DNA of 64,000 nt. Origin: Spirodela intermedia (taxonomy: Eukaryota; Streptophyta; Magnoliopsida; Alismatales; Araceae). The position numbers and the translations under genes were made by a program. The notes under the pieces are model-generated. The model ran no database searches. It saw only the letters and a list, made by a program, of their open reading frames with translations, and was not told where the DNA came from. This document shows positions 50,601 through 62,695 of this stretch, one piece after another; position 1 is the first letter of the stretch; every line of letters starts with the position of its first letter. The stretch spans positions 8,450,537 through 8,514,536 of the forward strand of contig LR746274.1 in NCBI GenBank assembly GCA_902729315.2, read 5' to 3'.

Positions 50601-50613
50601 ACTTTGATATCAA
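50601..50613 (-). other. Ty1/copia primer binding site
   Basis: The minus strand reads TTGATATCAAAGT right after CCCAACA, the usual LTR 3' end. It resembles the tRNA-iMet complementary TGGTATCAGAGC. It marks the start of the minus-oriented element body. Confidence 0.6.
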
Positions 50614-51249
50614 TTGTTGGGATTGTAAGAGTAGTTGAAACACCAAGAGGGGAGGTGACTTGGGGTTTTTAAGAAATTTACCTAATTTTTATTTATATTA
50701 GTCCTATTTATATGTATCAATAGATGTGTTGACATGTGTTGTGGTAAAACTTCTCAACACTCTTCTCATAAATAATACCATGTTATTTTATTAGTTTACC
50801 TCTCCCCCAACTACTTTTGGTCTTAGAGGCACCTATCATCAAGTGCCAATGGCCCAAACCACACAAGTTTGTCTCTATGGAGACTTAGCCCCTCTTTTGC
50901 CAAATATGATTACTAATACCACGTGACTCAATAAATCCTTACTATTTATTTACTTTAGGACGATGGAAAATAATGGTCATAGTAGATGAGTTTGATCATT
51001 TATCAAATTTAGTCAATGAAGGGGATGAAGTTTTCTCATTTGTCATTGTTGGATATAATGCAAATAGCTTGATGTTGAATATTTAATCTTCATGTATTTG
51101 ATTAGTTTTTGATCCATATCTCTTCTCCTATATGTAACTCTTCATTTGTCTCATTTCTCTGTTTTACCAGACCTTCCACACTCAAAATACTAATTCAAAA
51201 ACCTTTGGACCTTCTGATGTATGCATCTCTCTATTTTTGCAGCTATTTC

Positions 51250-53170
51250 TGTTCAAATTACCTTTATGTCTATAACATCTAGTTTTGGGCTTAATAGACA
51301 CATTATCATTGGATATAGAAGTTGCAACTTAAAGGTTTTTTTTCATTTGTTTAAACATAAAAAATAATACAAAAGGCCCAAGGGAGTATTGTATTGGAAT
51401 GCTGATTAGACAGAAAAAAAATGAAAGACTAGATCAAGATTACATCTATACATCAAACCTTTATAGATGTAGGATTCAATGAGAAGAAATTTGACTAAAA
51501 TTTAAAGCTGAACTTGCAACTACAAATAAGAGAAGTTGGGACTGGGAAGTGTTCCGTTGAACTTGGAAATGAGAAGTTGGGAAGTGAGAATTCATGATAA
51601 TTTAAAGAGATCTAACATGAGAAGAGGATCAACAAATCAAGAACAACTGGCTTGAGTGCCCATGCCCAAAATCCACTCATCAGTGAACATTCTTTTCAGT
51701 ATTGTGACTTAAATGAGTTGATTTTTGTTACTAGCCATTGTGCATTAAAGAACCATAAATCTAGAAAGAGTTTTTGCTAAAACTATTTTAGAGATGAGCC
51801 CTTTAATTAGCAATTAAATACTAAGTGGTCAGTGAAACTCAAGGACAAAGTGTTCTTGGATAGTGAGCTAAGTTAAATGACAACAAACTGCTATAAAATT
51901 TCCCATCATCTATCATTACTCTGATGAAGAATTAGAAAACGTGAAGGAAGAAAATAAAAGATGAGAAGATTAAATCAAGTTTATCCAACCTATTCAATCC
52001 CCTCCCATCTTGGTTTAAGATGTGGCTAAATATCCAACAAATGATTTTATAAACTTACTTCTGCACTTAGTCTAGCCCTTTCTTCTCTTGTATTTTTGAG
52101 TTTTAAATTTTCTCTTATTTATTGAAATATTACCCTACGTCACTTATTATTAAGCAATCAGTAGGGCCACATTTTGTGTTGCTCTAGTGGTAACCAACAT
52201 ACATCAAATAGGTAGTTTTTGTACCATTACTCAATCTAGTTTTTCTTTATAACTTTCACATTGCTTTATGCTCTTTTTTTAATATTTTATGAGGTTGATC
52301 TATAAACTGCTGCATGATTTAAGGGTTTAAGTATAACTGTTACCATGCCACTTATATCCTCAAAAATGCTTAATGTACTGAAGTATTTAACTTCACATAA
52401 TAACATGTATCATAACCTCAATTAAAAATAATAAGAGATTGTGCTTCAAAATAATCCTTATGCACCAGAACATTAAGTTAAATATACATAGTTATTCATA
52501 TTTTACTTCCTGAATTTTATTATATGATTTCCAAATAATGAGGTATTAAACTTGTTGTGCTCTACTATTGCAGAATGTTATTCATTATACAAAAACATCA
52601 TATGCATTGTTGCATTGCAACATAATACAGCATAACTTCTCATTTCTTGGTATATTAAGCCTGATATGGTCCTTTGTTCTACAACACAACTCCCTTGTAT
52701 TCTCATATTAAACTTGATGTGGCCCTTTTTTCCTCAACTCCCACGCTGCCACATTAAGATTGATATGATCCCTTGTTTTGCAACACAATCACTATAATAT
52801 TCTTGTGTTAAGCTTGATATGGTCCCCTATTCTCTAATACAACTCATCATGTATCATCATATTAAGCTTGATACACTCAATATTCAGTGATGTATTAAGT
52901 TTGATATGTTAAAATATTATGCCTGATATAGTTTGTTTCATATACTAATGTGTATTTGTTTTGCAATGTAAGCTTCTATATACAAAAATATTTAGATTCA
53001 AATATAAAATGCTTCTCATATACTAAAGGGCTATGGTGCAATATAAAATGCTAAACTCAAATATTACTCATTAATGTATTTCTTATGAATCAATTTTTTT
53101 TTCATATAATCAGAATTTAAATTTATTTACTAAAAGATTACTATTTTTCTACTATGTATTTTCACAATAA
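51250..53170. repeat. Duplicated non-coding block, copy U1
   Basis: Colinear with 58660-60700. Shared landmarks are CATTATCATTGGATATAGAA, GAGAAGTTGGGACTGG, AATCTAGAAAGAGTTT, CAATCCCCTCCCATCTTGGT, CTCACTTATTATTAAGCAATCA, AAAATGCTTAATGTACTGAA and AATATTACTCATTAAT. AT-rich, no coding frame. It includes the ~60-bp minisatellite at 52640-52900. Confidence 0.85.
52640..52900. repeat. ~60-bp minisatellite with TTAAGCTTGATATGGTCC core, copy U1
   Basis: Four to five units of TATTAAGCTTGATATGGTCC followed by TTGTTCTACAACACAACTCC and a CTTGTATTCTCA spacer. The same array occurs at 60105-60420 in the duplicate block. Confidence 0.85.
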
Positions 53171-53237
53171 AAAATCTTATATATTTAAATATAGTGCGAG
53201 AAGTAATGGAATTAAAAAATTGTGACTTACCCATGAC

Positions 53238-54212
53238 TCTTTAATACTCAGAAGGATGTAAAACTAAAAATACTATATAAATATCAGGCAAGTACCTCAA
53301 CAAGTACTTGAGCAAACTTTTAAAAAATTCTTGAAAAAAATGAATATTTGAGTATTTAAAACTTATTTTCATAATATCACCACGAAAATCAATAAAAAGT
53401 TGATACTTTTCCAGTATTTTGACCAGGGATAATATATTTATATAATTTAAAGAGTTCAAGTCCCTAATATTAAGATAAATATCAGTTTTTGGCAAATTTT
53501 GTATAGAGAGAGAGAGAGAGGGAAGGAGAGAGGGAGGAAGATTAATGGGGGGGGTCGTGACCGAGGTCAACGCTGGTAGCAAGCGCTGCCTCAATGGTTC
53601 ATCCATTTCCATCCTTAAGGGGAATGCATTCGTCACTCTCTTTCTCTCTCTACCGGTTCCTCTCCTCACATACAGACATACACTCTCTTCTTCTTCTTCT
53701 TTCTTCTTTCTTCTCGCTGGTCACAATCCCCATATCTCGCCGGAGTCTAAAGAGAGAGAGGGGGAGAGCTTATCATCTCGAGCATTAATTGACATGGGGG
53801 GGGCAGGCACTGATTACACGTGCGTATTCGTGCAACCGGTGGATTGATCCTCGTCGGCAACTCTCGTGGGTGTCGTGTTATTCTCCGTTCTGTTTTGCTT
53901 TCCCACGTGCTAAGTTATGACCATACGTCCAAATGGCCTACGCATCCCCCGCCGCACCAGTGGCGCCCCCAACAACTACCTCGAGTCACGTGATATATAT
54001 CTCGTTCGCAGTCTTCTTAATAGATAGCCGACGTAGAGAGAGAGAGACGTTACACTCAAAGTTGACCCTTCAGTACTCTCTCTTCTCTCTCTTTCTCTCT
54101 AGATCTTATTTTGTAGGATAAATGTAATCAACGCCGGAACGGTGGTGCTTGTCTCGTCTTCCCTCGTGATATATAGCTGCAGAGAAGAGAGAGAGAGAGA
54201 CAAGGGGGAGAG
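53238..54212 (+). repeat. MATE 5'-flank module, copy B (upstream of truncated MATE)
   Basis: Closest to copy D (61180-62170). Both share GTATTTAAAACT (or near), GGGATAATATATTTATAT, TAATATTAAGATAA, GAGGTCAACGCTGGT, AGCAAGCGCTGCCTCAATGG, CCGGAGTCTA, TTATGACCATACGTCCAAAT and CCCCCAACAA. Copy B has an extra ~100 bp before the ATG (54060-54170) and a TATATATA at 53993-54000. Confidence 0.85.
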
Positions 54213-54461
54213 ATGCTTTCGACGGCGCCGCTGCTGGAGGGGAGGGAGGGAGGAGGGGCGTGGGAGAGATGGTGGAGGAGCGAGGCAGCGGAGGAGGCAA
54301 AGCATCAGATGATGTTCTCGGTGCCGATGATTTTGACGAACGTGGCGTATTACAGCATCCCGCTCGTCTCCGTCATGTTCGCCGGCCACCTCGGCAATCT
54401 CGAACTCGCTGGATCCACCCTCACCAACTCCTGGGCCACCGTCACCGGCTTCACCCTCATG
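54213..54461 (+). pseudogene. MATE (DETOXIFICATION) first exon, orphaned by truncated duplication
   Basis: An 83-codon open exon ([15 protein letters not shown]... then [48 protein letters not shown]) ending at a good GT donor (54462). It is highly similar to the exon at 62171-62416. About 870 bp of matching intron follows, but the second exon found at 63774 in the other copy has no counterpart before 56.06 kb, where another promoter module starts. Probably a non-functional truncated duplicate. Confidence 0.8.
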
Positions 54462-54770
54462 GTATCCTCTCCTTTTTTCTCTCTCTCTCTCTCTATCTAT
54501 CGATCTGTCGATCTCTCTCTAATTTACGACTCTTTTTCCTTCATACCACTAAGATCGATCCGTCATTCATGCCACCTTCTGTCCAGAATCAGTTACTTTC
54601 TCTAATCCGTGGGCTTCAACTCGTCATCTCTCTACCCTGCGATCTCTCTCACTCTATCGCCCCCTCCTAATCCGTGTGGTTTATCTCGTCATCTCTCTAG
54701 CTCGACGATCCCTCCCTATCCTGACCCCCTAATCGGTGCGCGTTATCTCGTCATCTTTGTAGCTCTACGA

Positions 54771-54808
<38 letters not shown>

Positions 54809-55330
54809 GCAACTGCTGTTCATTCATCCTTCTAACATCCATCCCTCATCACTCCCATCTTCTCTCTCGAACATTCCCTCTATCCGTGCGCTTCATCTCG
54901 TCATCCATCTAACCCTACGATCTCATCAATTCTCTAGCTGTCCAAACTCTCTCTCTCTCTCTCTCTCTTTAATTTTCGACTCTTTTTACTTCATCCAACT
55001 AAGATCCATCCCTCATCACTTCCCTCTTCTCTCTAGAATCACTCCCTCTCATCGTGCGCTTTATCTTGTCATTTCTCTAACCCTATGATCTCTCTCTCTT
55101 GCACCCTGCTTATCCGTGCGCTTTATCTCGCCATCTCTCTCTCTCTCTACGATCTCTCTGCCGCCAATTTCTACTGTCTGGTTTCTATGGCATCTCTCTC
55201 TCTCTCTCTACGATCTCTTTCCCCCCAATTTCTACTGTCAGGTTTCTATGGGATCTCTCTCTCTATGACATTTCTCTGAAAGCAGTTGATATGAGCTCCT
55301 CTCCGAAACAACCGGGATCCTTCTGTCTCT
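54462..55330 (+). repeat. Pyrimidine-rich repetitive intron of the truncated MATE
   Basis: Degenerate ~150-180-bp units contain ATCCGTGCGCTTTATCTCGT, CATCTCTCTAACCCTACGAT, (CT)n runs, ATTTGCGACT, CTTCATCCAACTAAGATCC and CTCTCTAGAATCACTCCCTC. The plus strand is overwhelmingly C+T for almost 900 bp. Homologous to 62417-63400. Confidence 0.8.
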
Positions 55331-55339
55331 TTCATTAAA

Positions 55340-56060
55340 AAAATAATTTCTCTCTGTGTATGCGACCATGTACGTATTTTTGGAAGATATAGTGGGAACT
55401 CTCCTCTCACCTTCTCTCTATATCACATACATATCTCCCCATTTGCAGAAATCCCATTCTCTCACCCTCTCTCTCTGTCTCTCTCTCTCTCTCTCTATAT
55501 CCCAGTTAGTCTGTGGCCATTTGTGTAATCCGTTGAATCGCTCATTTCTCTCTCTTCCGCTGCCGAACACCACCGTTTTGGTTGTCACCGTGGAGGTCTT
55601 TGTCTCTCTCTCTCTTCTCTCCAGCTACCGATCACCACCGTTTCTCACGTGCAGGAAATATCTGTCACATAGTGGAGCTGCCCCTCTCTCTCTCTCTCTC
55701 TCTCTCGCTCCCTGATCTATTCAACCTCACCATATCAGATCGCCTATTCATCCGTCAACGTCCCGCTATCTGTTTCCAGACGAAGACATTGAAAGGATGA
55801 GATAGAGCCAATTCCAGTTGACTCTTGGAACTTTCTGTCTGTCTGTCTGTCTGTGTGTCAGTCTCTCTGTCCGTCTGTCCGTCTATCTCTCTCTCTCTCT
55901 CTTATCGCGTTTCGTTGGCAGCTGGTAGCCACGCGAGCCGCGCTGCAGGTGGACGCACCGACCTCTAATCAGTCGTATTCACCGGCCTCCAACTATTCAC
56001 ACGTGCCACCGTGTCGGTTTTAACGAGCAGGGGAAGGGGGGGCAATAATGGGATTAAGAG
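55340..56060. repeat. Short duplicated spacer, copy 1
   Basis: Parts match 60812-61175: ATATCTCCCCATTTGCAGAA, TATCGCGTTTCGTTGGCAGC, GCGAGCCGCGCTGCAG, CACGTGCC and CGGTTTTAA. It carries CT runs (55685-55706) and a CTGT run (55838-55856). No gene. Confidence 0.65.
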
Positions 56061-56065
56061 AATCT

Positions 56066-56519
56066 CGGCATACTCTTGAATTTAAATATTGTGAAGGACG
56101 TAAAACTAAAAAACGTATATATTTATTTTTTATCACATACTGATATGTAGTTAGCATATTTCAATATTTATGTTGAAAATGATGGATTCTTAGAAAAATT
56201 GAATATTCAAGCATTTTAGAAATGATTTATTTCCTAATATCAACAGAAAAACTGATAATTATTAGTTTTCCAATATTTTGACCTAGGATTATATATTTAT
56301 ATAATTAGAGATATTTAATTTCTCTATTATTAAGATAATGTAGAGAGAGAGAGAGCAAGAGGAAGAAAGACGGCGGGGGAGAAGGGAGGGGGGGGGGTGG
56401 GGTTGTAATAGAGGTTAACATTGGTAGTGAGGACTACAATGGTTCATCTATTTCCATTCATAAGGAATGAATTCCTGTCTCTCTCTCTGTCTGTCCTAAT
56501 CCCTATCTCTCGCTGAACT

Positions 56520-56566
<47 letters not shown>

Positions 56567-56910
56567 AAGAGCTTTCTATCTCAAGCATTCATTGACATTG
56601 CGGGTCTCGGGTACCCACTACATTTGTGTATTTGTGCAGCCACTTGTTTGCGCCACATTGGCCCCTTTCACACATATTGTATGATTTTTTGCGTATTCTC
56701 CACCCCTTGTTGCTTTCCCAATAGAAAATTTTGGAATTACGCCCAAATGATGTGCATCAACCCCTCACCACACAATGGTGCCCTCAACGGGAGACTCTCT
56801 TTTTACCATGTCACCACCGTCTGGTACATCATGAACCATATTATATACATATAAATGGTTCCATGTCTTTGCAACAGATATCCACTGTAGAAAGAGATCC
56901 ACAGAGAGAG
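56066..56910 (+). repeat. MATE 5'-flank module, copy C (no MATE exon attached)
   Basis: Closest to copy A: both share TTTTGACCTAGGATTATATA, AAGAGGAAGAAAGA, ATTGGTAGTGAGGAC (A: GCGAGGAC), CATTCA.AAGGAATGA, AAATGGTTCCATGTCTTTG and ATCCACT.TAGAAAGAGATC. It also holds a long GA run (56522-56563). As in copy A it leads into copia-containing AT-rich DNA, so A and C with their downstream blocks are one duplication. Confidence 0.8.
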
Positions 56911-57439
56911 AAGTAATTTATCTCAAATTGTTCTAATTCTTCATGCATATTATACATCAAATTTGTATTTTTGAGCACATCGTCAACATTTTTAGGTTCA
57001 ATTTGAGAAGTAAACACTAAGTCAACATTTTCCAATTACACAACCTGAGAAATTTTTGTTTTCAATGAAGCTTTATATATTTTCAAGTCCTAGACAAGTT
57101 ATCATTACTAGGGTTAATATATAGCCATGCCATTTCTTCACACTCTTGATCCTCATTCTCTATCATATCTAGTGATTCATTATTTCAATTGCATTTGAAT
57201 TGATAATTTAGGATGTAGGTTATTCTATAAATTTCATATGAATAGATTCTTCAACAACTAAAGTTCTTTTATTATAGGTTCTATATACTTTTAACTTTTC
57301 AGAATAGTCAAGGAAGATTCCTTTGCCAATCATTTGCACATACTTTTCTCTTTCTTCTCTCCCATTATTTATAATAAAGTACATACCTCATAATGATTTG
57401 AAAGAATCTAATTTTTTATTCCTATTATTAATTAATTCA

Positions 57440-58660
57440 TAAGATGTTTTCTTTAACCTAAATCAGATCAAAGCTCTATTGATCACAATGTGATATGATG
57501 ATTACATCACTTGAAAAAATACTTAAAAATATTACTTTCAGCTAGCATCGTTCTTGAGATGTCTATTAATACCTTATTTTTTTCTTCAACAACCCTAGTT
57601 TTTTGAGGAGTTTTGGAGTTGATAAGTTATGAAAAAAATTAATGCATCATAGAATTTATAGAATTCAACATTTTTGAATTTGATTCTATAATCATTCTTA
57701 ATATTTTTCATTATTTTACCAAGTTCCTATTGAATTTTCTTTCAAATTTTGTAAAGTAGTCTAATGACTCATTCTTATGAATTAAAAAAAATGTACAAGT
57801 GTATCTAGAGTAATCATCAATAATAACTAGGACATAATATTTCCTTGTAAGCTAACAATTTTACTTTGACAAAAGAAATATAAGTAGATCAAGTGAGTTC
57901 AACTGAGGAAATGTATTTTTTTATTTTCCACTAATGGAACTCTCATACATAGAATTTTTTATGTAAAACCTTTTTGGTAATCTTATATATGTCAAATTTT
58001 AACAGCCCCTTAATTGTTCTAACATCCATATGTCAAATTCTTCTCTATCAAATATCCATCTAATCTTAATCCTTTCAATTAGAAGAATATTTGAATGTCT
58101 ACATCAAATCTAAATCATCAAGTTTTTCTTTCCTTTTTGTCCATGTAAGCAACTAACATGTCACCATTGAGATATTATTTTTAAAATTATAATATCTAAT
58201 GATTTTCTTATTTTCTTATTTTCTTTTTTATTTAATGAACTTGATCTTTTAGGGAACCTACCTAACATTATTTCAAAATGAAAAACATTGCATAATATAT
58301 TTAGTCTAATCAAAGGTGAAATATTTTGCATGGATTATATTCACTGATACTATATAACCATATATTTAACCTTTCATTTCTAGATGTTTCTTCAGATGAT
58401 AACCTTTTGTCTTTGACTAATCCATGGATAGAAAATCACTTAATCTGAAGGAATGAAGTCTTACATTTGACCCTTAGTAATAATGGGATAATCATTTAAT
58501 AAAGATATTCAACATAATGACTAAACATTTGAAATATATAACTGACAAAAATAAAGAACCATCAATATTGGACTACTTATTATTAATAAAGTTTTATTTA
58601 TGATGATAGAAATTAAGAACATCAGCAATTAGTTTATTTCAATGAACATTCTTGAATTAT
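57440..58660 (-). mobile_element. Ty1/copia remnant, duplicate copy (block U2)
   Basis: Colinear with 47700-48400 (AGCTAGCATCGTTCTTGAGA, GTCTATTAATACC, GTGTATCTAGAGTAAT, CATAATATTTCCTT). Beyond about 58080 it differs from U1, which carries roughly 2.2 kb more before homology resumes at 51250/58660. No intact frame; the primer binding site seen in U1 is absent. Confidence 0.6.
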
Positions 58661-60700
58661 CTTTATGTCTATTAGACCTAGTTTTGGGGTTAATATATCC
58701 ATTATCATTGGATATAGAAGTCACAACTCAAAGGTTTTTTTATCTGTTTAAACATAAAAAGCATACAAAAGGCTTAAATGGGGTATTGTATTGGATATTT
58801 CCAGTAAATTTTCCAAGATTAGAAAGTTAATGTTAAGTAGACAGAAAACAAAGAAAGACTAGGTCAAAATTACATCTATAAATCAGCTTTTATCACCCAT
58901 TTTAAATCGGCTTGAGTCCCTATTTTCCTACACCTTCCTAGTTATATTTTTTAGGATTCAATGAGAACAAGTTTGACTAAAATTTAAAGCTGAAGTTGCG
59001 ACTACAAATAAGAGAAGTTGGGACTGGAAAGTGTTTTATTCAACTTGGAGATCAGTGAGAAGTCATCATCATCATCATTTAATGTGATCTAACATGAGAA
59101 GAGAACCAAGAAATCAAGAACAATCAATCAAATTTCTGAACTCATCAATGAACATTCTTTTCAGTATTATCATTTAAAGGAGTTGATTTTTTTTTATCCA
59201 TTGAGCATCAAAGAATCATAAATCTAGAAAGAGTTTCTGCTAAACATATTTTAGAGGTGAGCCCATTAATTAGTGGTCAAAGACTAAGTGGTCAGTGAAA
59301 CTACTAAAGGACAAAGTGTTCTTAGATAGTGAAGTATGTCAATGATAGAAAACTGCTATAAAGTTTCCCATCATCTATAATTAGTCCGTTGAAGAATTAG
59401 AAAACATCAAGCAACTAAAAGATGAGAAGAATAAATCAATCTTATCTGACCTATTCAATCCCCTCCCATCTTGGTCTAAGTGTGGTCATATACCAAAAAG
59501 ATATTTTATTTATTTACTCTTTCACTTACTTGCTAGCCTTTCTTCTCTTATATTTTTGATTTTTAAATTTTCTCTTACTTGTTTAAAGCTTACTCTACCT
59601 CACTTATTATTAAGCAATCAGCAAGGCCACATTTTTGTTGCTAGAGGTAACCAACATACATCAAATAGATAGTTTTTATTCCCTTACTTAATCTAGTTTT
59701 TCTTTTTAGCTTTGACATTGCTTTATACTCTTTTTTTAATGTGTATGGGATTGATCCCAAACTACTGCATGATTCAAGACCATAAATCGAAATGTTAAAA
59801 TGCCTATTGTATCTTCAAAAATGCTTAATGTACTGAAGTAGTTGACTTCACATAATAACTTATATCATAAAGGCAATTTAAAATAATAAGAGATTGTGCT
59901 TCATAATAATCGTTATGGACCAAATATTATGTTAAATATACATTGCTATTTATATATTACTCCCTGAATTTTATGATATGATTTCCAAATAATGAGATAT
60001 TAAACTTGATCTGCTCTACTACTGCAGAATATTACTCATTATACATAAACATCATATTTATTGTTGTGTTGAAACATAACTCTACAACATAATTTCTCCT
60101 TTCTTGGTATATTAACCTTAATATGGTCCTTTGTTCTATATCACAACTGCCTTGTATTCTCATATTAAGCTTGATGTGGTCCTCTGTTCTTCAACACAAC
60201 TCCTGTATTGACAGATTAAGATTGATATGGTCCCTTGTTTGGTAACATAGTCCCCATTATATTCTTGTATTAAGCTTGATATGGTCCCCTATTCTCTATT
60301 ACAACTCCTCTTATATCACCACATTAAGCTTGGTATGATCCCTTCTTCTACAATTCAGCTCTTCATGTATCATCATATTAAGCTTAATATACTAAATATT
60401 CCGTGATGTATTAAGTTTGATATGATAAAATATTATGCCTGATATAGTTTGGTGTTCCCATATACTAATGTATTTGTTTTGCAATGTAAGCTCCTCATAT
60501 ACAAAAAGATTTTGATTTAGACAAAAGGCTATGGTGCAATATAATATGCTAAACTCAAATATTACTCATTAATATATTTCTTATGAATCAGTTTTGTTGT
60601 TCATATCATATAAATTTAAATTTATTTACTAAAAGATTGCTACTTTTCTACTATGAATTTTTAACAATAAAAAATCTTATATACTTAAATATTGACCCTA
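58660..60700. repeat. Duplicated non-coding block, copy U2
   Basis: Partner of 51250-53170 with the same landmark order and many small differences. AT-rich, no genes. Includes the minisatellite at 60105-60420. Confidence 0.85.
60105..60420. repeat. ~60-bp minisatellite with TTAAGCTTGATATGGTCC core, copy U2
   Basis: Five to six units of the element also present at 52640-52900. This copy has one more unit (near 60325-60375), so unit number changed after the block duplicated. Confidence 0.85.
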
Positions 60701-60811
60701 ATATATTATATGCTAATGTCTTTTGTTATTTTGTTTTTTTTTTTGTCAACTTGAAAACTCATTCGAAGTTCAAATGTTTAAGTATATATCTCTAATGTAC
60801 CTCTTTCTCTC

Positions 60812-61175
60812 TCTCTTAGTAACTATCTACGCATTTTCATGGAAGATTGAATAGGAAATCTCGTCCTTCCCTCTCTATAAATATTATATTTAATGTCTAT
60901 TACCATTTGTAGAAATCTCACCGTCTCTCTCTATATTATCTAATATGTATCTCCCCATTCGTAGAAATTTCACCCTCTCTAGATAGTATCTCTTCTCCTG
61001 GCTCTCGCCCGACAACTCACATGTGCCTACAGGTATGCATCACGTTTCGAATCTCTCTTATAGCGTTGCATGGGCAGCTGGTCAACGCGTGAGCCGCGCT
61101 GCAGCCGGATGCGCCAACCTCTGATCAGCCACGTGCATCGGCCTGAACTTGTCCCACGTGCCGGTTTTAAATGCT
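60812..61175. repeat. Short duplicated spacer, copy 2
   Basis: Matches parts of 55340-56060, including GCGTGAGCCGCGCTGCAG, CACGTGCCGGTTTTAA and the CATCTCCCC...GTAGAAAT segments, but is about half the length. It leads directly into module D. Confidence 0.6.
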
Positions 61176-61179
61176 GTGA

Positions 61180-62170
61180 GGACGTAAAGCTAAAAACTAT
61201 ATAAAAATCAGGGTAGCTCTACCACCCGATTCTCCGCTGCCTGCGCTGGGGAGAGAAGACGGTGACATAATATATAATATAACATAATATATTTATTTAT
61301 TATTACATACTGATAAGTACTTGAGCATATTTTTAATATTTACGTTGGAAATGATGGATTCTTGAAAAAAATGGATATTTGAGTATTTTAAAACTATTTA
61401 TTTCTTAATAATACCATAAAATCGATAAACATTTAATCTTTTCCAGGATTTTTCCCAGGGATAATATATTTATATGATTAAAATCGTTTAATTTCCCTAA
61501 TATTAAGATAATAATGAGTTTTTGGCATACTTTGCAGAGAGAGAGAGAGAGAGAGAGAGAGGGTTGTGTCAGAGGTCAACGCTGGTGGCAAGCGCTGCCT
61601 CAATGGTTTATCTGTTGTTCCCCTCCACTTGGGGAATGCCTTCGTCTCTCTCTCTCTCTCTCTCTCTCTCTACCGTTCCCTCTCCTCACACACGAACACT
61701 CTTCTCTCGTCTTCTTCGTCTTCTTCGTCTTCTTCTTCTTCTTCGTCTTCTTCTTCTTTATGCTTTCATCTCTCTCTCTCTAGGTTACATCTCTCCCCGG
61801 AGTCTAGAGAGGAAGGGAGGAGAGGGAAAGAGCTTTCCGTCTCGAGCATTCGCGTAGCGATACACGTGCGTATTCGCGCAGCCGCTAGGATTGGTCCTCG
61901 TGGTCCTCGTGGTCCTCTCACAGGTGTCGTGTTGACGTCCATTCCATTGCTTTTCCACGCGCCAATTTATGACCATACGTCCAAATTGCCTGCGCATTCC
62001 CTCCGCCGCACCAGCGGCGTCCCCAACAAGGTCTCTCCTCTTGCCACGTCACCACCACCGCGACCCATTCTATATATACGATCGCTTGTTCCCGGTCTTC
62101 TCAATCGATAGCCGATGTAGAGAGAGAGAGAAGGGGGGAAGAGTTAGAGAGAGAGAGAGTAGGGGGAGAG
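61180..62170 (+). repeat. MATE 5'-flank module, copy D (upstream of the MATE gene)
   Basis: Partner of B, with GTCAACGCTGGTGGCAAGCG, CCTCAATGG, a CT run, a TCTTCG/TTC run (61697-61757), CCGGAGTCTAGAGAGGAAGG, CGAGCATTCG, TACACGTGCGTATTCGCGCA and TTATGACCATACGTCCAAAT. A TATA box lies near its end. It probably contains the promoter and leader of the adjoining gene. Confidence 0.85.
62071..62078 (+). promoter_or_regulatory. TATA box of the MATE gene
   Basis: TATATATA in CCATTCTATATATACGATCG, 100 bp upstream of the start codon. The leader after it is GA-rich. Confidence 0.6.
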
Positions 62171-62655
62171 ATGGTTTCGACGACTCCGCTGCTGGAGGGG
62201 AAGGAGGGAGGAGGGGTGTGGGAGAGATGGGGGAGGAGCGAGGCGGCGGAGGCGAAGCATCAGGTGGTGTTCTCGGTGCCGATGATTTTGACGAACGTGG
62301 CGTATTACTGCATCCCGCTCGTCTCCGTAATGTTCGCCGGCCACCTGGGCAATCTCGAGCTCGCTGGATCCACCCTCGCCAACTCCTGGGCCACCGTCAC
62401 CGGCTTTACCCTCGTGGTATCCTCTCCTTTCTCTTTCTCTCTCTCTCGACCTGTCGATCTCTCTCTAATTTGCGACTCTTGTTCCTTCATCTCACTAAGA
62501 TCGATCCCTCATTCATCCCACCTTCTCTCTAGAATCAGTTACTTCCTCTCATCCGTGGGCTTCATCTCGTCATCTCTCCCCCCCTGCGATCTCTCTCTCT
62601 CTCTCTCGCCCCCTCCTAATCCGTGTGGTTTATCTCGTCATGTCTCTAGCTCGAC

Positions 62656-62695
<40 letters not shown>

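Larger units (their letters stand above)
47200..50614 (-). mobile_element. Truncated Ty1/copia element, minus orientation (duplicated block U1)
   Basis: From right to left on the minus strand: a primer binding site at 50613-50601, AT-rich gag-like sequence, a gag-pre-integrase remnant near 48690-48540, and an integrase core remnant at 47993-47754. Reverse transcriptase, RNase H and the 3' LTR are not seen, so the element is truncated on its 3' side near 47.2 kb. Numerous stops show it is dead. A 5' LTR probably begins at 50615 (TGTTGGGATTG on the plus strand) and extends rightwards; its far end could not be fixed. Confidence 0.65.

Noticed and set aside
61522-62532. Several 110-220-codon plus-strand frames in the MATE 5' flank and intron
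   Set aside because: They translate GA/CT and TTC microsatellites or overlap MATE exon 1 out of frame.
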